Source: Bradyrhizobium stylosanthis
Lineage (GTDB): Bacteria; Pseudomonadota; Alphaproteobacteria; Rhizobiales; Xanthobacteraceae
DNA length: 64,000 nt
Direction: 5' to 3'
NCBI RefSeq assembly: GCF_001641335.1
Contig: NZ_LVEM01000003.1
Location: 667,225-731,224, forward strand
Both the position numbers and the translations under genes were made by a program. Every line of letters starts with the position of its first letter. Position 1 is the first letter of the stretch. A model generated the notes under the pieces. It ran no database searches. It saw nothing but the letters and a program-made list of their open reading frames with translations, and had not been told where the DNA came from. Positions 32,863 to 41,891 of the stretch are shown here, piece by piece.

Positions 32863-34029
32863 ATGACACGATCGCGCTCCGCGACATGCCTCGCCTTGAC
32901 CATCGCCTTGCTGGCCGCCGCCGTGCTGCCGGCACGAAGCGGCGAGGCCGGCGTCAGCGACGATGCGATCCTGTTCGGCCAGGCCGCCGCGCTCGAGGGC
33001 CCCTCCTCCGCGCTCGGACAGCGCATGCGCCAGGGCATCGTCGCGGCGTTCAACGAGATCAACGAGAAAGGCGGCGTCTACGGCCGCAGGCTCGACCTCG
33101 TCAGCCGCGACGACGGTTACGACCCCGACCGCTCGGTGGCGCAGACGCTGCGGCTGATCGAGGACGACAAGGTGTTCGCGCTGATCGGCGCGGTGGGCAC
33201 GCCGACCGCGATGGCGACGATCCCGATCACCAGCGCGAGGAACGTTCCCTTCATCGGCCCGTTCAGCGGCGCCGAGTTCCTGCGCGACCTCGAGCTTCCC
33301 AACGTCGTCAACATCCGCGCGAGCTATGGCGCGGAAGCCGAAGCATGGGTCAAGCACCTCACCGAGGATCGCAGGTTCACCCGCATCGGCATCTTCTACC
33401 AGGACGATGCCTTCGGCCGCGACGGTCTGCTCGGGGTGAAGCGCGCGCTCGCCAAGCGCGGACTGGAGCTTGCCGCCGAAGGCACCTTCGAGCGCAACAC
33501 CCGCGCGGTCGGGTCGGCCTGGCGCACGATCAAGCGCGCCGAGCCCGAGGCCATCGTCATGGTCGGAACCTACGGTCCCTGCGCCGAGTTCATCAAGCTC
33601 GCGCACCGCAGCGGCGCCTATCCGACCTTCGTCAACATCTCCTTCGTCGGCGCCAATGCGCTCGCCAAGGAGCTCGGTCCCGACGGAGAAGGCGTCATCG
33701 TCTCGCAAGTGGTGCCGTTTCCCTGGGATCGCTCGCTGCAGCTCGTCGCCGACTACCAGGCGGCACAGAAGGCGATCGACCCGACGCTGCCGCCGGATTT
33801 CGTCTCGCTCGAAGGCTACCTCTCCGGCCGCCTCGCGGCTGCGGCGCTGGTCAAGGCCGGCCCGCAACCGACGCGCGCGAGCCTGCTGCGCGCCATCAAC
33901 GACGTCGGCCGCTTCGACATCAGCGGCAGCATCGTCACGGTCGGCCTGCGCATGATCGACACGCCGCCCAAGGTGTTCCTGACGGTGATCCAGAAGGACG
34001 GGACGTTCAGGGCAGTCGATGGGCTTTAG
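32863..34029 (+). CDS. Branched-chain-amino-acid-type ABC periplasmic binding protein
   Basis: 388-residue periplasmic binding protein of the Peripl_BP_6 (LivJ/LivK) type. The ATG at 32863 gives a signal peptide (CLALTIALLAAAVLPARSGEA). The two-lobe fold begins DDAILFGQAAALEGPSSALGQRMRQGIVAAFNEINEKGGVYGRRLDLVSRDDGYDP, with the hinge GAVGTPTAMATIP and FGRDGLLGVKRALAKRGL further on. Such proteins normally deliver ligand to an LIV-type permease, yet no permease or ATPase gene is adjacent. It is divergent from the CHASE-GGDEF-EAL gene, so a receptor role is conceivable; this is inference from position. Confidence 0.87.
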   Translation: MTRSRSATCLALTIALLAAAVLPARSGEAGVSDDAILFGQAAALEGPSSALGQRMRQGIVAAFNEINEKGGVYGRRLDLVSRDDGYDPDRSVAQTLRLIEDDKVFALIGAVGTPTAMATIPITSARNVPFIGPFSGAEFLRDLELPNVVNIRASYGAEAEAWVKHLTEDRRFTRIGIFYQDDAFGRDGLLGVKRALAKRGLELAAEGTFERNTRAVGSAWRTIKRAEPEAIVMVGTYGPCAEFIKLAHRSGAYPTFVNISFVGANALAKELGPDGEGVIVSQVVPFPWDRSLQLVADYQAAQKAIDPTLPPDFVSLEGYLSGRLAAAALVKAGPQPTRASLLRAINDVGRFDISGSIVTVGLRMIDTPPKVFLTVIQKDGTFRAVDGL

Positions 34030-34059
34030 GGCGCGACAGCACGCGCAAATGTTGGAGAT

Positions 34060-34144
34060 CGTCATGCCCGGGCTTGTCCCGGGCATCCACGATCTTAGTG
34101 CCTCAGGCAAGACGTGGATGGCCGGGACAAGCCCGGCCATGACG
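34060..34144. repeat. Dispersed palindrome, GTCATGCCCGGGCTTGTCC family
   Basis: The unit begins GTCATGCCCGGGCTTGTCCC and ends GGGACAAGCCCGGCCATGAC. It lies between two convergent genes, a common site for these elements. Confidence 0.8.
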
Positions 34145-34199
34145 ATGTGAAGACGGCGGTGCTTCCAGCGTCAGCGCGACTTGCGATCGCGCCGTCGAT

Positions 34200-35177
34200 T
34201 CAAGGCCGCCGCGTCCAGCGGTCGGCATTGACGGCGCCCGGAGGCACCTCGCCTCGCACGATCGCTTCCACCTGCCGCACGGTCTCCAGCGACTGGTATT
34301 CGATCGCCTGCGGCGTCAGCCCGCCGACATGGGGCGTCGCGATCACGTTGGGCAATCTCGCCAGCTCCGGGCTCGGCATCTGGTCGGGCGCGCGGCCGAC
34401 ATCCATCGCTGCGCCGGCGATGCGGTTCTCGCGCAGCGCCTTCGCGAGCGCTGCTTCGTCGACGAGATTGCCGCGCGAGAGATTGACGAACACGGCGTGC
34501 TTCTGCATACGCGCGAGCGCGGCGTCGCCGATCAAATTCTCGGTCTGCTCGTTGGCGATGGCGAGGCAGACGACAAAGTCGGACGCGGCGAGAAGCTCAT
34601 CAAGGCTGACGTGCCGGATGGCGCTGTCGCTGATCTCAGCGAAGGGATCGGCGACCAGCACTTCCATGCGCATCACCTTCGCGATCTCGGCAAGATAGCG
34701 CCCGATGCTGCCATAGCCGATGATGCCGATCCTGCTGCCGGCGAGCTGGCGGCCCATCCGCGCTTCCACCTTGCGGCCGGCCTGGTAGTCCGCGGTCGCC
34801 CGCGACACCCCGCGGGAGAGATCGACCATGAAGCCGACCGCGAGTTCCGCGACGGCCTGCACGAAGCCTGGACCGGCCCGGGTTACGAGCACGCCGGCCT
34901 TCGAGGCCTCTTCCACATTGACGTTGCGGATATCGACGGCACAGCGGACGAAGGCCCGCAAGCGCGGCAGCTGCGCGAAAATCTCGCCGCGGCCTTCAGT
35001 CATACGATCGGCGACGATGATGTCGGCATCTTTCGCGGCGTGCACGAGGCCACCAGCGTCGAGCGTCTCGTCGCTCTCGTGCAGGATCACCTCGGCCGCC
35101 GCGCGCAGCCCGCTCAGGCTGCGGTCGCCGTAATAATTGCGCCGCATCTCCGGCGTGTGCGCGAGCAGGACCTTCAC
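34200..35177 (-). CDS. D-isomer-specific 2-hydroxyacid dehydrogenase
   Basis: 325-residue NAD(P)-dependent dehydrogenase of the D-2-hydroxyacid family. The Rossmann motif is GIIGYGSIGRYLAEIAK, and catalytic positions are visible as Arg in VNLSRGNLVDEAAL, a Glu between, and His in ATPHVGGLTPQ. It interconverts a 2-hydroxy acid and its 2-oxo acid. It lies 12 nt from the TRAP permease gene, as last gene of the dctP-dctQM-dehydrogenase run, so the transported compound is probably a 2-hydroxy or 2-oxo acid that it oxidises or reduces. Confidence 0.92.
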   Translation of the reverse strand: MKVLLAHTPEMRRNYYGDRSLSGLRAAAEVILHESDETLDAGGLVHAAKDADIIVADRMTEGRGEIFAQLPRLRAFVRCAVDIRNVNVEEASKAGVLVTRAGPGFVQAVAELAVGFMVDLSRGVSRATADYQAGRKVEARMGRQLAGSRIGIIGYGSIGRYLAEIAKVMRMEVLVADPFAEISDSAIRHVSLDELLAASDFVVCLAIANEQTENLIGDAALARMQKHAVFVNLSRGNLVDEAALAKALRENRIAGAAMDVGRAPDQMPSPELARLPNVIATPHVGGLTPQAIEYQSLETVRQVEAIVRGEVPPGAVNADRWTRRP

Positions 35178-35189
35178 GGCAAGTCTCCT

Positions 35190-37049
35190 TCAGTAGCCGA
35201 ATGCCCGCGGCAGCGCGGTCGAGAGCCACGGTACGAAGGCGATGACGAGCAGGCAGAGGAACAGCAAGCCGAGATAGCCCATGATCGGCTTCACCGTCTG
35301 CTCGATCGGCACATTGCCGATCAGGCAGGCGCCGTAGAGCCCGAGCCCGAGCGGCGGCGCGAACAGGCCGATGCCCATTGCGATGACGAGCACGACGCCG
35401 AAATGCAGGGGATCGACGCCGAGCTGCACGGCGACCGGCAGCAGCAGCGGCCCGAAGATGATCAGCGCGGCCGCCCCCTCCAGCACCGAGCCCATCACGA
35501 TCAGCACGACGATCGCGAGCAGGATGAACAGCCAGACGCCCGAGGTCTTCGACAGTCCCAGCATGAAATCACCGACCGCATGCGGCACCTGCTGCAGGGT
35601 GAGCGTGAAGGCCAGCGACTGCGAGGCGGCGACGATGAACAGCACGAGGCCCGCCCTGGTCGCGGCCTGCACGAAGCTGTGCGCGGCCGTCTTGAAGCTG
35701 AGCTCGCGGAACACGAGGCTGCCGACGACGAGCGCATAGGCGACCGCGAAGGCCGAGATCTCCGTGGCGGTGGCAAAGCCGCTCTTGAAGCCGAAGAAGA
35801 TCATGAAGATCAGCCCGAACGCGGCGATGGCGCCGCTCCAGAGCCCGGACACCGGCGCCTGGGGCGCGACATCCTCGTCCTCCGCAGGCGGCTTGCCGAA
35901 GATGATGGAGACCGCGATCAGGACCAGCGCCATCAGCGCGGCCGGCAGCAGCCCGGCCATGAACAGGCCGCCGATCGACAGATTCGCGACGAAGCCGAGG
36001 ATGATCAAATTGATGCAGGGCGGAATGGTCTCCGCCATCACCGCGGACGCCGCGAGCAGCGCCACCGCGCCGCCCGGATTCTGCTTGGAGCGGCGCGCGG
36101 CGGGGATCAGCACGGAGCCGACCGCGGCGACGTCCGCCATCTTCGAGCCCGAGATGCCCGAGAACAGCACCATCGAGGCCACCATCACGACGTTGAGGCC
36201 GCCGCGCATACGCCCCACGGCGCGCTGCAACAGCTCGATCAGGCGCACCGACATGCCGTTGGCTTCCATGAGGTAGCCGACGAGGATGAAGAACGGGATC
36301 GCGAGCAGCACGAAATTGTCGATGCCGCGCGCCATCTGCTGGGCGAAGATCACGCCCGGCAACGCGCCCTCGACCCAGATGAAGAGCAGCGCGGCCAGTG
36401 CCAGCGCGAAACCGATCGGCAAGCCGCCGAACAGGGTCGCGAAGAAGCCGATCAGCATCAAGGTGCCCGCCGACGGCACCGATGACGGCGACAGGTAGTC
36501 CCAGGCGAGATAGAGGCCGGTGACAACGAGGATCGCAACGAGCCCCCTGACGATATCGGGCAGCGGCCTTGCGCAGAGATGGTCGATCGCGAACACCGTC
36601 ATGAACAGTGCGCCGACGCCCATCGGATAGAATGTCAGCTCCAGCGGCAGGCCGGATCCGGTGGTCTGGCCGGCCGTGAGCGAGCCCAGCTTGATGGCGT
36701 TGTAGGCGACGTAGCCGGAGATCAGCACGATCAGCAGCGCGCTGGCCGCATCCACGAGCGTGCGCAGCCGCAGCGGCAGCAGATCGCGGAAGAAGGACAC
36801 GCCGACATTCTCGCCGCGCGCGAGCGCGCTGGCCGCACCGAAGAAGGCCGAACCGACCATCAGGCCGCGGGCGACATCGTCGGACCATTCGACCGGCGCA
36901 TTGAAGAAGAAGCGCAGCAGCACGGAGGCGCACACTACGACGAGATCGGCGGCCAGCAGGATGGCCGCGATCGCGTCACTGAGGCGAAGCAGCAGGGTGA
37001 TGCTCCCGTGGCGAGCGCCCGGGAGCGACATGGCGCCTGTCATCGCCAT
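35190..37049 (-). CDS. dctQM: TRAP transporter fused small and large permease (DctQM)
   Basis: 619-residue membrane protein combining both TRAP permease parts. The DctQ-like N-terminal portion (1-180) has four helices and FFFNAPVEWSDDVARGLMVGSAFFGAASAL; the DctM part (from TLMLIGFFATLFGGLPIGFALALAALLFI) has about 12 helices with NVVMVASMVLFSGISGSKMADVAAVGSVLIPAA and IPPCINLIILG. The complex uses a Na+ gradient and a periplasmic DctP protein to import organic acids. The fused layout is common in rhizobia. The ATG follows the stop of dctP by one base, indicating tight coupling. Confidence 0.93.
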   Translation of the reverse strand: MAMTGAMSLPGARHGSITLLLRLSDAIAAILLAADLVVVCASVLLRFFFNAPVEWSDDVARGLMVGSAFFGAASALARGENVGVSFFRDLLPLRLRTLVDAASALLIVLISGYVAYNAIKLGSLTAGQTTGSGLPLELTFYPMGVGALFMTVFAIDHLCARPLPDIVRGLVAILVVTGLYLAWDYLSPSSVPSAGTLMLIGFFATLFGGLPIGFALALAALLFIWVEGALPGVIFAQQMARGIDNFVLLAIPFFILVGYLMEANGMSVRLIELLQRAVGRMRGGLNVVMVASMVLFSGISGSKMADVAAVGSVLIPAARRSKQNPGGAVALLAASAVMAETIPPCINLIILGFVANLSIGGLFMAGLLPAALMALVLIAVSIIFGKPPAEDEDVAPQAPVSGLWSGAIAAFGLIFMIFFGFKSGFATATEISAFAVAYALVVGSLVFRELSFKTAAHSFVQAATRAGLVLFIVAASQSLAFTLTLQQVPHAVGDFMLGLSKTSGVWLFILLAIVVLIVMGSVLEGAAALIIFGPLLLPVAVQLGVDPLHFGVVLVIAMGIGLFAPPLGLGLYGACLIGNVPIEQTVKPIMGYLGLLFLCLLVIAFVPWLSTALPRAFGY

Positions 37050-37050
37050 G

Positions 37051-38082
37051 TCAGGCTTGCGTCGCGCGAACGATGTCGATGACGGCCTTGGAGTCCGGCC
37101 GCGCCTTGATGAAGTTCTCGATCTGCGGCGCGACGCGCTTCTTGAAGGCCTCGCGGTCGCATTCGGCGACCGTCACGCCCTTCTCGCCGAGCGCCGCCAG
37201 CGCCTCCTTCTCGACCGCGAGCCCGTGGGCGCGGGTGTCGGCCGCCGCTTTCTTCGCAGCATCGAGGAAGCCCTCACGCAGCTTCGGGTCCATGCGGTTG
37301 TAGGTCATGTCGCTGAAATAGATCGCGAGCGGCGAGAAATTGTGCTGCGTCAGCGCGTAGAATTTCGAGGTTTCGAAGAACTTGCTGGCGAGGATCGTCG
37401 GCGGATCGTGCTCGAGGCCGTCGAGCACGCCGGCCTGCAGGGCGGTGTAGATCTCGCCGAAGGCCAGCGGCGTCGCGGCCGCGCCCATCAGGCGCAGACA
37501 TTCGGTGATGACGGGATTGGGCAGGGTGCGAATCTTGAGGCCGGCGAGATCCTCCGGCGTCTTCACCGGCTTCTTCGCCAGCACGCTGCGCGAGCCGAAA
37601 TTGTAGGCCCAGGCGATGATGCGGATGTTGCCACCCTTGAGCAGAGCGTCCTCGATCGGCTTGGCGGCGCCGGCGTCGAACGCCTTGGTCTGCTGCGGGA
37701 AGCTCGAGAACAGGAAGCCGAGATCGAAGGTGCCGACCAGCGGCACCAGATTGGCCGAGATCGACGAGCCCGACACCATGAGGTCGATGACGCCGAGCTT
37801 CACCGAGTTGATGACGTCGATTTCCTGGCCGAGCTGGTTGTCGGGGAAGAAGGCGACCTCGACCTGCTCGCCGAGCCCGTTACCCTTCAGGTTCTTGACG
37901 AGGTTGTCGTAGTAGACGCGGCCGTTGGCGTATTTGGGATCGTTCGGCAGCGAGGAGGAGCATTTCAGCTTCAGCGTCGCGGCTTCGGCGCGGCCGATGA
38001 TGGCGGGAGAGAGCACGAGGCCGGCGGTGACCGCCGCCGATGACTTGATGAACGCGCGACGGTTCACGGGCACGATGGTCAT
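37051..38082 (-). CDS. dctP: TRAP transporter periplasmic binding protein (DctP)
   Basis: 343-residue binding protein. The start at 38082 gives a Tat-type signal (NRRAFIKSSAAVTAGLVLSPAIIGRAEA) after GGGAG. The DctP fold is evident in LKLKCSSSLPNDPKYANGRVYYDNLVKNLKG, VAFFPDNQLGQEIDVINSVKLGVIDLM and LAGLKIRTLPNPVITECLRLMGAAATPLAFGEIYTALQAGVLDGLEHDPPT, where Arg in KIRTLPNP would bind the ligand carboxylate. It belongs to the three-gene TRAP operon with dctQM and a 2-hydroxyacid dehydrogenase. Upstream at 38319-38366 lie two 21-bp direct repeats plus a partial third that may bind its regulator. Confidence 0.93.
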   Translation of the reverse strand: MTIVPVNRRAFIKSSAAVTAGLVLSPAIIGRAEAATLKLKCSSSLPNDPKYANGRVYYDNLVKNLKGNGLGEQVEVAFFPDNQLGQEIDVINSVKLGVIDLMVSGSSISANLVPLVGTFDLGFLFSSFPQQTKAFDAGAAKPIEDALLKGGNIRIIAWAYNFGSRSVLAKKPVKTPEDLAGLKIRTLPNPVITECLRLMGAAATPLAFGEIYTALQAGVLDGLEHDPPTILASKFFETSKFYALTQHNFSPLAIYFSDMTYNRMDPKLREGFLDAAKKAAADTRAHGLAVEKEALAALGEKGVTVAECDREAFKKRVAPQIENFIKARPDSKAVIDIVRATQA

Positions 38083-38502
38083 GGTGCGGTCTCTCCCCAG
38101 GCATTCTTGTTTACGGCCGTGATCGTTGTCGCGGCCTGTTGTGCGGACTGTATGGCCAAAGCGACAGCACAGGCAAGGGACGCGCATCCCGCCGCCGCGC
38201 GCCGCGCGGTGGACGACGCGCGCACGAGCGCCGCGCGAAACCACCATGTTGTCCCGGGAATTTCGGCGAGATCGGCCTGCGGCGCGATGTTCGAATGGGC
38301 GCTCGTTCGCACGAGCGAGGATCAATCCAATTGGCGCATGGATCAATGCGCAATTCACATGGATCGTGCCGAAACGATGCTCCGGCAGACACCCTGCCCC
38401 ATTTTGCCGCAGCCGGCAGAGTGATACAGCGCACAGACAGTGTCATGGCGGGCCCATAGAAAAGGTGACATCCTCGCGCGCATTGCCGATGGAGGTGACA
38501 CT
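38083..38502. other. Divergent promoter region of dctP and the caspase gene
   Basis: Region of 420 bases between divergent genes. It holds the tandem 21-bp repeats at 38319-38366; the rest shows no gene or RNA that I can support. Confidence 0.5.
38319..38366. repeat. Tandem 21-bp direct repeats with core GGATCAAT
   Basis: Two units start GGATCAAT at 38319 and 38340, and a third partial unit GGATCG begins at 38361; the period is exactly 21 bp, two helical turns. The motif CAATT also recurs in each unit, slightly displaced. Such phasing is typical of sites for a cooperatively bound regulator; either dctP (237 bp away) or the caspase gene (about 140 bp) could be the target. Confidence 0.5.
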
Positions 38503-39990
38503 ATGCGCCGTCCAGTCTTTTGCAATTTCCTGCTTGCGTCCGGCCTGCTTGCTTTCACGCAATTGATGACACCGACCGACGCCGCCGCCGAAGCGCGGCT
38601 CGCGCTCGTGATCGGCCAATCCGCCTATCGCACCGTCCCGGAACTGCCCAACGCCGCCAACGACGCCAAGGGCATGACCGAGCTGCTCGGCAATGCCGGC
38701 TTCACCGTCACGTCCGCTGCCAATCTCGGCCAGAACGAGATGCGCGCGGCGATCTCGGACTTCGCCGGCAAGGTCAGCGCCAGCGGCGCCGACACTGTCG
38801 CGCTGGTGTTCTATGCCGGCCACGGCCTGCAGATCGACGGCGAGAACTATCTCGTGCCCGTCGACCTCGATCCCAAGCGCGAGGCCGACATCCCGCTCCA
38901 GGGCGTGCGGCTGAACGACATGCTCAACACGCTCGGCGCGTTGCCGACGCGGGCGCGCATCTTCATGCTGGATGCCTGCCGCAACAATCCGTTCCCGGCA
39001 CTCAGCGGCGCCGGCCACGGCCTTGCGATCGTCGACACCAAGGCCGGCGCGCCCGGCTCCTTCATTTCCTATTCGACCTCGCCCGGCGCCGAAGCCGAGG
39101 ACGGCAACGGCCTCGACAGCCCCTACACCACCGCCGCGCTGACCGTCGCCAAGCAGCCCAACCTGCCGATCGAGGAGGTGTTCAAGCGCATCCGCGTCGC
39201 GGTGGCGCAATCGACCGACGGACGGCAGATCCCCTGGGAAAGCTCGTCGCTGACGACCGATTTCAGGTTCTTCGGCGGCGACAGCAGCAGCCAGCCAGCC
39301 CTCCCGGGCGCATCCGCCATGGCGCTCGCCAGCGGCACGCGCAGCGTCGCGGAGTGGCGCAAGGATCTGCAGGGCAAGGAGGCCAAGGTCGCCTATGAGC
39401 TCGTGCTCACCGACGACACCGTCGAGGCGTATCAGGCCTATATCGAGCTCTACACCCAGGACGCCCGCACCCCGCGCCTGCGCACGGTGGTGGAGCGCCG
39501 GCGCCAGATGCTGGCCTGGGAGCGCGCGGTCGCCATCAACACCCGCGCCTCGTTCGAGGCTTATCTTGCCAATTGGGACAACAGCGACCTCGCGGCAACC
39601 GCGCGCCGGCTGCTGCTCCGCGTGCAGAACCGCAACTATGCGTTGCCGGTTTCCGCCGCGGCGATCCCCGCTCCGGTCGCCGTCGCGATGGCACCGACCT
39701 GCCCTTGCTCGACGCCCACGCCTCCGGCCTCGCCGGTCAACCCGGCCGTGGCGCCCGTGATCAAGAAGCGCGTCGACGACACGCCGCCGAAGCGCAAGGT
39801 GGTCGAGACCCCGCCGAAGCCGCGCCGCCCGCCGCCCGAGGAAGTGGTCTACGAGCGCGCACCGCCGCCGGATCGCGGCCCGCCGCCCGGCGCCGTGATG
39901 CAAGGCATCGGCATCGGGATTGGCATCGGCATGGGTATGGGTGGCGGCGGTCGCGGCGGCGACTACCACAACGACCGCGGCCGGTACTGA
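38503..39990 (+). CDS. Exported caspase-like (peptidase C14) protein
   Basis: 495-residue exported protein. The start at 38503 (MRRPVFCNFLLASGLLAFTQ) follows GGAGG and gives a signal peptide. The caspase p20-like domain spans residues 30-260: RLALVIGQSAYRTVPELPNAANDAKGMTELLGNAGF, the catalytic His107 in FYAGHGLQ and Cys159 in MLDACRNNPF. Residues about 290-400 contain two helical repeat-like stretches (TDDTVEAYQAYIELYTQ and NTRASFEAYLANWDNS), and the tail is Pro-rich then Gly/Ile-rich (MQGIGIGIGIGMGMGGGGRGG). Bacterial caspase-like proteins are of uncertain role; intact dyad residues suggest protease activity outside the cytosol. Confidence 0.9.
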   Translation: MRRPVFCNFLLASGLLAFTQLMTPTDAAAEARLALVIGQSAYRTVPELPNAANDAKGMTELLGNAGFTVTSAANLGQNEMRAAISDFAGKVSASGADTVALVFYAGHGLQIDGENYLVPVDLDPKREADIPLQGVRLNDMLNTLGALPTRARIFMLDACRNNPFPALSGAGHGLAIVDTKAGAPGSFISYSTSPGAEAEDGNGLDSPYTTAALTVAKQPNLPIEEVFKRIRVAVAQSTDGRQIPWESSSLTTDFRFFGGDSSSQPALPGASAMALASGTRSVAEWRKDLQGKEAKVAYELVLTDDTVEAYQAYIELYTQDARTPRLRTVVERRRQMLAWERAVAINTRASFEAYLANWDNSDLAATARRLLLRVQNRNYALPVSAAAIPAPVAVAMAPTCPCSTPTPPASPVNPAVAPVIKKRVDDTPPKRKVVETPPKPRRPPPEEVVYERAPPPDRGPPPGAVMQGIGIGIGIGMGMGGGGRGGDYHNDRGRY

Positions 39991-40068
39991 GCTCAGCCTG
40001 ATGCGATAGGATGTCCGTAAGCCCATGGCTTGCGGGCATTCCTGTTGTGGCGACGGCCGATAACTCCT

Positions 40069-40118
40069 GTGTCCCGGACGCGGTGCGGCACGAGTTGCCG
40101 CTCCGCAGAGCCGGGACA
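40069..40118. repeat. Dispersed palindrome, TGTCCCGGACGCGG family
   Basis: TGTCCCGGACGCGGTGCGGC and CTCCGCAGAGCCGGGACA form the arms around CACGAGTTGCCG. This intergenic repeat type is also common in Bradyrhizobium; one copy is seen here, between the caspase and SulP genes. Confidence 0.65.
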
Positions 40119-40205
40119 CGCGTAGCGGATATTCTCCACCTGCCACTTTCCGGAAATGCTGTAGTCTCATCCACCGACGCCAGCCTTGCCGGGGATTGCT
40201 CATCG

Positions 40206-41885
40206 ATGCCGCACGACGTTCAGGCCAAGGGATCGGTCAAGCACGCATGGCCGCTGTTCCGTTCGCTCGCCTCCTATTCGCTGCCGGGCGACCTGATGGC
40301 GGGGCTGACATTGGCGGCGATTGCGATCCCCGAGCAGATGGCCACCGCGCGGCTCGGCGGATTTGCGCCGCAGATCGGCTTCTTCGCCTTCATGGCCGGC
40401 TCGCTCGGCTTTGCGCTGCTCGGCGGCAACCGCTTTTTGTCCTGCGGCGCAGACTCCACGATCACGCCGATTTTCGCCGGCGGGCTCGCGGCGCTCGCGG
40501 CTACCGGCACGCCCGAATACCAGGGCCTTGCGATCGCGCTGGCGCTGATGGTCGGCGCGATGATGCTCGCCGGCGGCGCCTTCCGTCTCGGCGGCATCGC
40601 CAACCTTTTGTCGGTGCCCGTCATGGTCGGCTTCCTCGCCGGCATCTCCGTCCACATCATCGTCTCGCAATTGCCCGGCGTGCTGGGACTGCCATCGCCG
40701 AGCGGGCCGACGCTCGATCGTATCGGCGTGCTCGCGGGCGAGCTTGGCCGCAGCAACCCTTTCACGCTGTGCATCGGCTTCGGTGTGCTCGCGGCGGTCT
40801 TCATCTCCGAGAGGATCAGCGCGAAAATCCCGGGCGCGCTGATTGGCCTCGTCGGCGCAACGCTGGCCACGATCGCGCTCGGCCTCGAAAGCAAGGGCGT
40901 CAGTGTCGTCGGCAGCGTGCCGGGCACGCTGCCGCAGCCTACCTTCCCCGAGCTTGCACCGGAGCTGTGGGTTCGCCTCGTCCCGCTCGCCTTCGTCATC
41001 ACGGTCGTGGTGATGGTGCAGACCGCCGCGACCACGCGATCCTTTCCATCCGATCCCGACAAGCCCGCCGACGTCGACCGCGATTTCCTCGGCGCGGGCG
41101 CCGGCAGCGTGCTGTCTGGGCTGTTCGGGGCGTTTCCGGTCAACGCCAGCCCGCCGCGCACGGGGATCGTCGCGGAGACCGGCGGACAGTCGCAGCTCGC
41201 GGGGCTCGCGGCGGCGGCAATCGTGCTGGCACTGCTCGCATTCGGCACGGGACTGCTGCAGCACGTTCCCGACGCGGCGCTCGGCGGCATCCTTCTGTTC
41301 GTCGCGCTGCGCATCATCCGCGTGAAGCAGATCGTGACGATCTACCGCCAGTCGCCGAGCGAGTTCCTGCTGATCCTCGCCACCGCGGCGCTGATCATCG
41401 TGCTGCCGATCCAGCAGGGCGCCTTCCTCGGCATCACGCTGTCGCTGCTGCACGGCATCTGGAGCACGACACGGGCGCGGCTGGTCGAGTTCGAGCGCGT
41501 GCCCGGCACCACGATCTGGTGGCCGGCGCATCCGCACATCAGCGGCGAGCGCGTCGACGGCGTCGCCGTGATCGGGCTGCAGGCGCCGCTGTCGTTCCTC
41601 AACGCGCCGGGATTCCGCAACGACGTGGCGAACGTGCTCGGCACGGCAACGCCCCGATTGCTGGTGCTGGAGGCGAGCGGCATGGTCGAGATCGACTTCA
41701 CCGCCGCGCAGATCCTGCTGGACGTGTTCAAGGCCTGCGACGAGCAGGGCGTCACGGTGGCGCTGGCGCGGTTGGAATCGGTGCGCGCGCAGGCGGCGTT
41801 CGAACGCTTCAGATTGTACGACACGCTGCCGCGCGAGAACGTTTTTCACAGCGTGGACGAGGCCGTGCGCAAGCTGGCGAAATGA
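40206..41885 (+). CDS. SulP-family anion transporter with STAS domain
   Basis: 559-residue inner membrane transporter. The start at 40206 (MPHDVQAKGSVKHAWPLFRS) places the first helices at SYSLPGDLMAGLTLAAIAIPEQMATARLGGFAPQIGFF, the SulP signature. About 12-14 helices follow, including PVMVGFLAGISVHIIVSQLPGVLGLP and VLSGLFGAFPVNASPPRTGIVAETGGQSQLAGLAAA. Residues 455-550 are the STAS domain (VIGLQAPLSFLNAPGFRND, LEASGMVEIDFTAAQILLDV). SulP proteins move sulfate, bicarbonate or dicarboxylates; the substrate here is undetermined. A weak GGGGA precedes the ATG. Confidence 0.92.
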   Translation: MPHDVQAKGSVKHAWPLFRSLASYSLPGDLMAGLTLAAIAIPEQMATARLGGFAPQIGFFAFMAGSLGFALLGGNRFLSCGADSTITPIFAGGLAALAATGTPEYQGLAIALALMVGAMMLAGGAFRLGGIANLLSVPVMVGFLAGISVHIIVSQLPGVLGLPSPSGPTLDRIGVLAGELGRSNPFTLCIGFGVLAAVFISERISAKIPGALIGLVGATLATIALGLESKGVSVVGSVPGTLPQPTFPELAPELWVRLVPLAFVITVVVMVQTAATTRSFPSDPDKPADVDRDFLGAGAGSVLSGLFGAFPVNASPPRTGIVAETGGQSQLAGLAAAAIVLALLAFGTGLLQHVPDAALGGILLFVALRIIRVKQIVTIYRQSPSEFLLILATAALIIVLPIQQGAFLGITLSLLHGIWSTTRARLVEFERVPGTTIWWPAHPHISGERVDGVAVIGLQAPLSFLNAPGFRNDVANVLGTATPRLLVLEASGMVEIDFTAAQILLDVFKACDEQGVTVALARLESVRAQAAFERFRLYDTLPRENVFHSVDEAVRKLAK

Positions 41886-41891
41886 TCGCTC

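Noticed and set aside
34329..36485. Long plus-strand open frame of over 700 codons opposite the TRAP permease and dehydrogenase
   Set aside because: It is the antisense of real genes; the product is a low-complexity Arg/His/Asp mix, which high-GC DNA produces by chance in the complementary frame.
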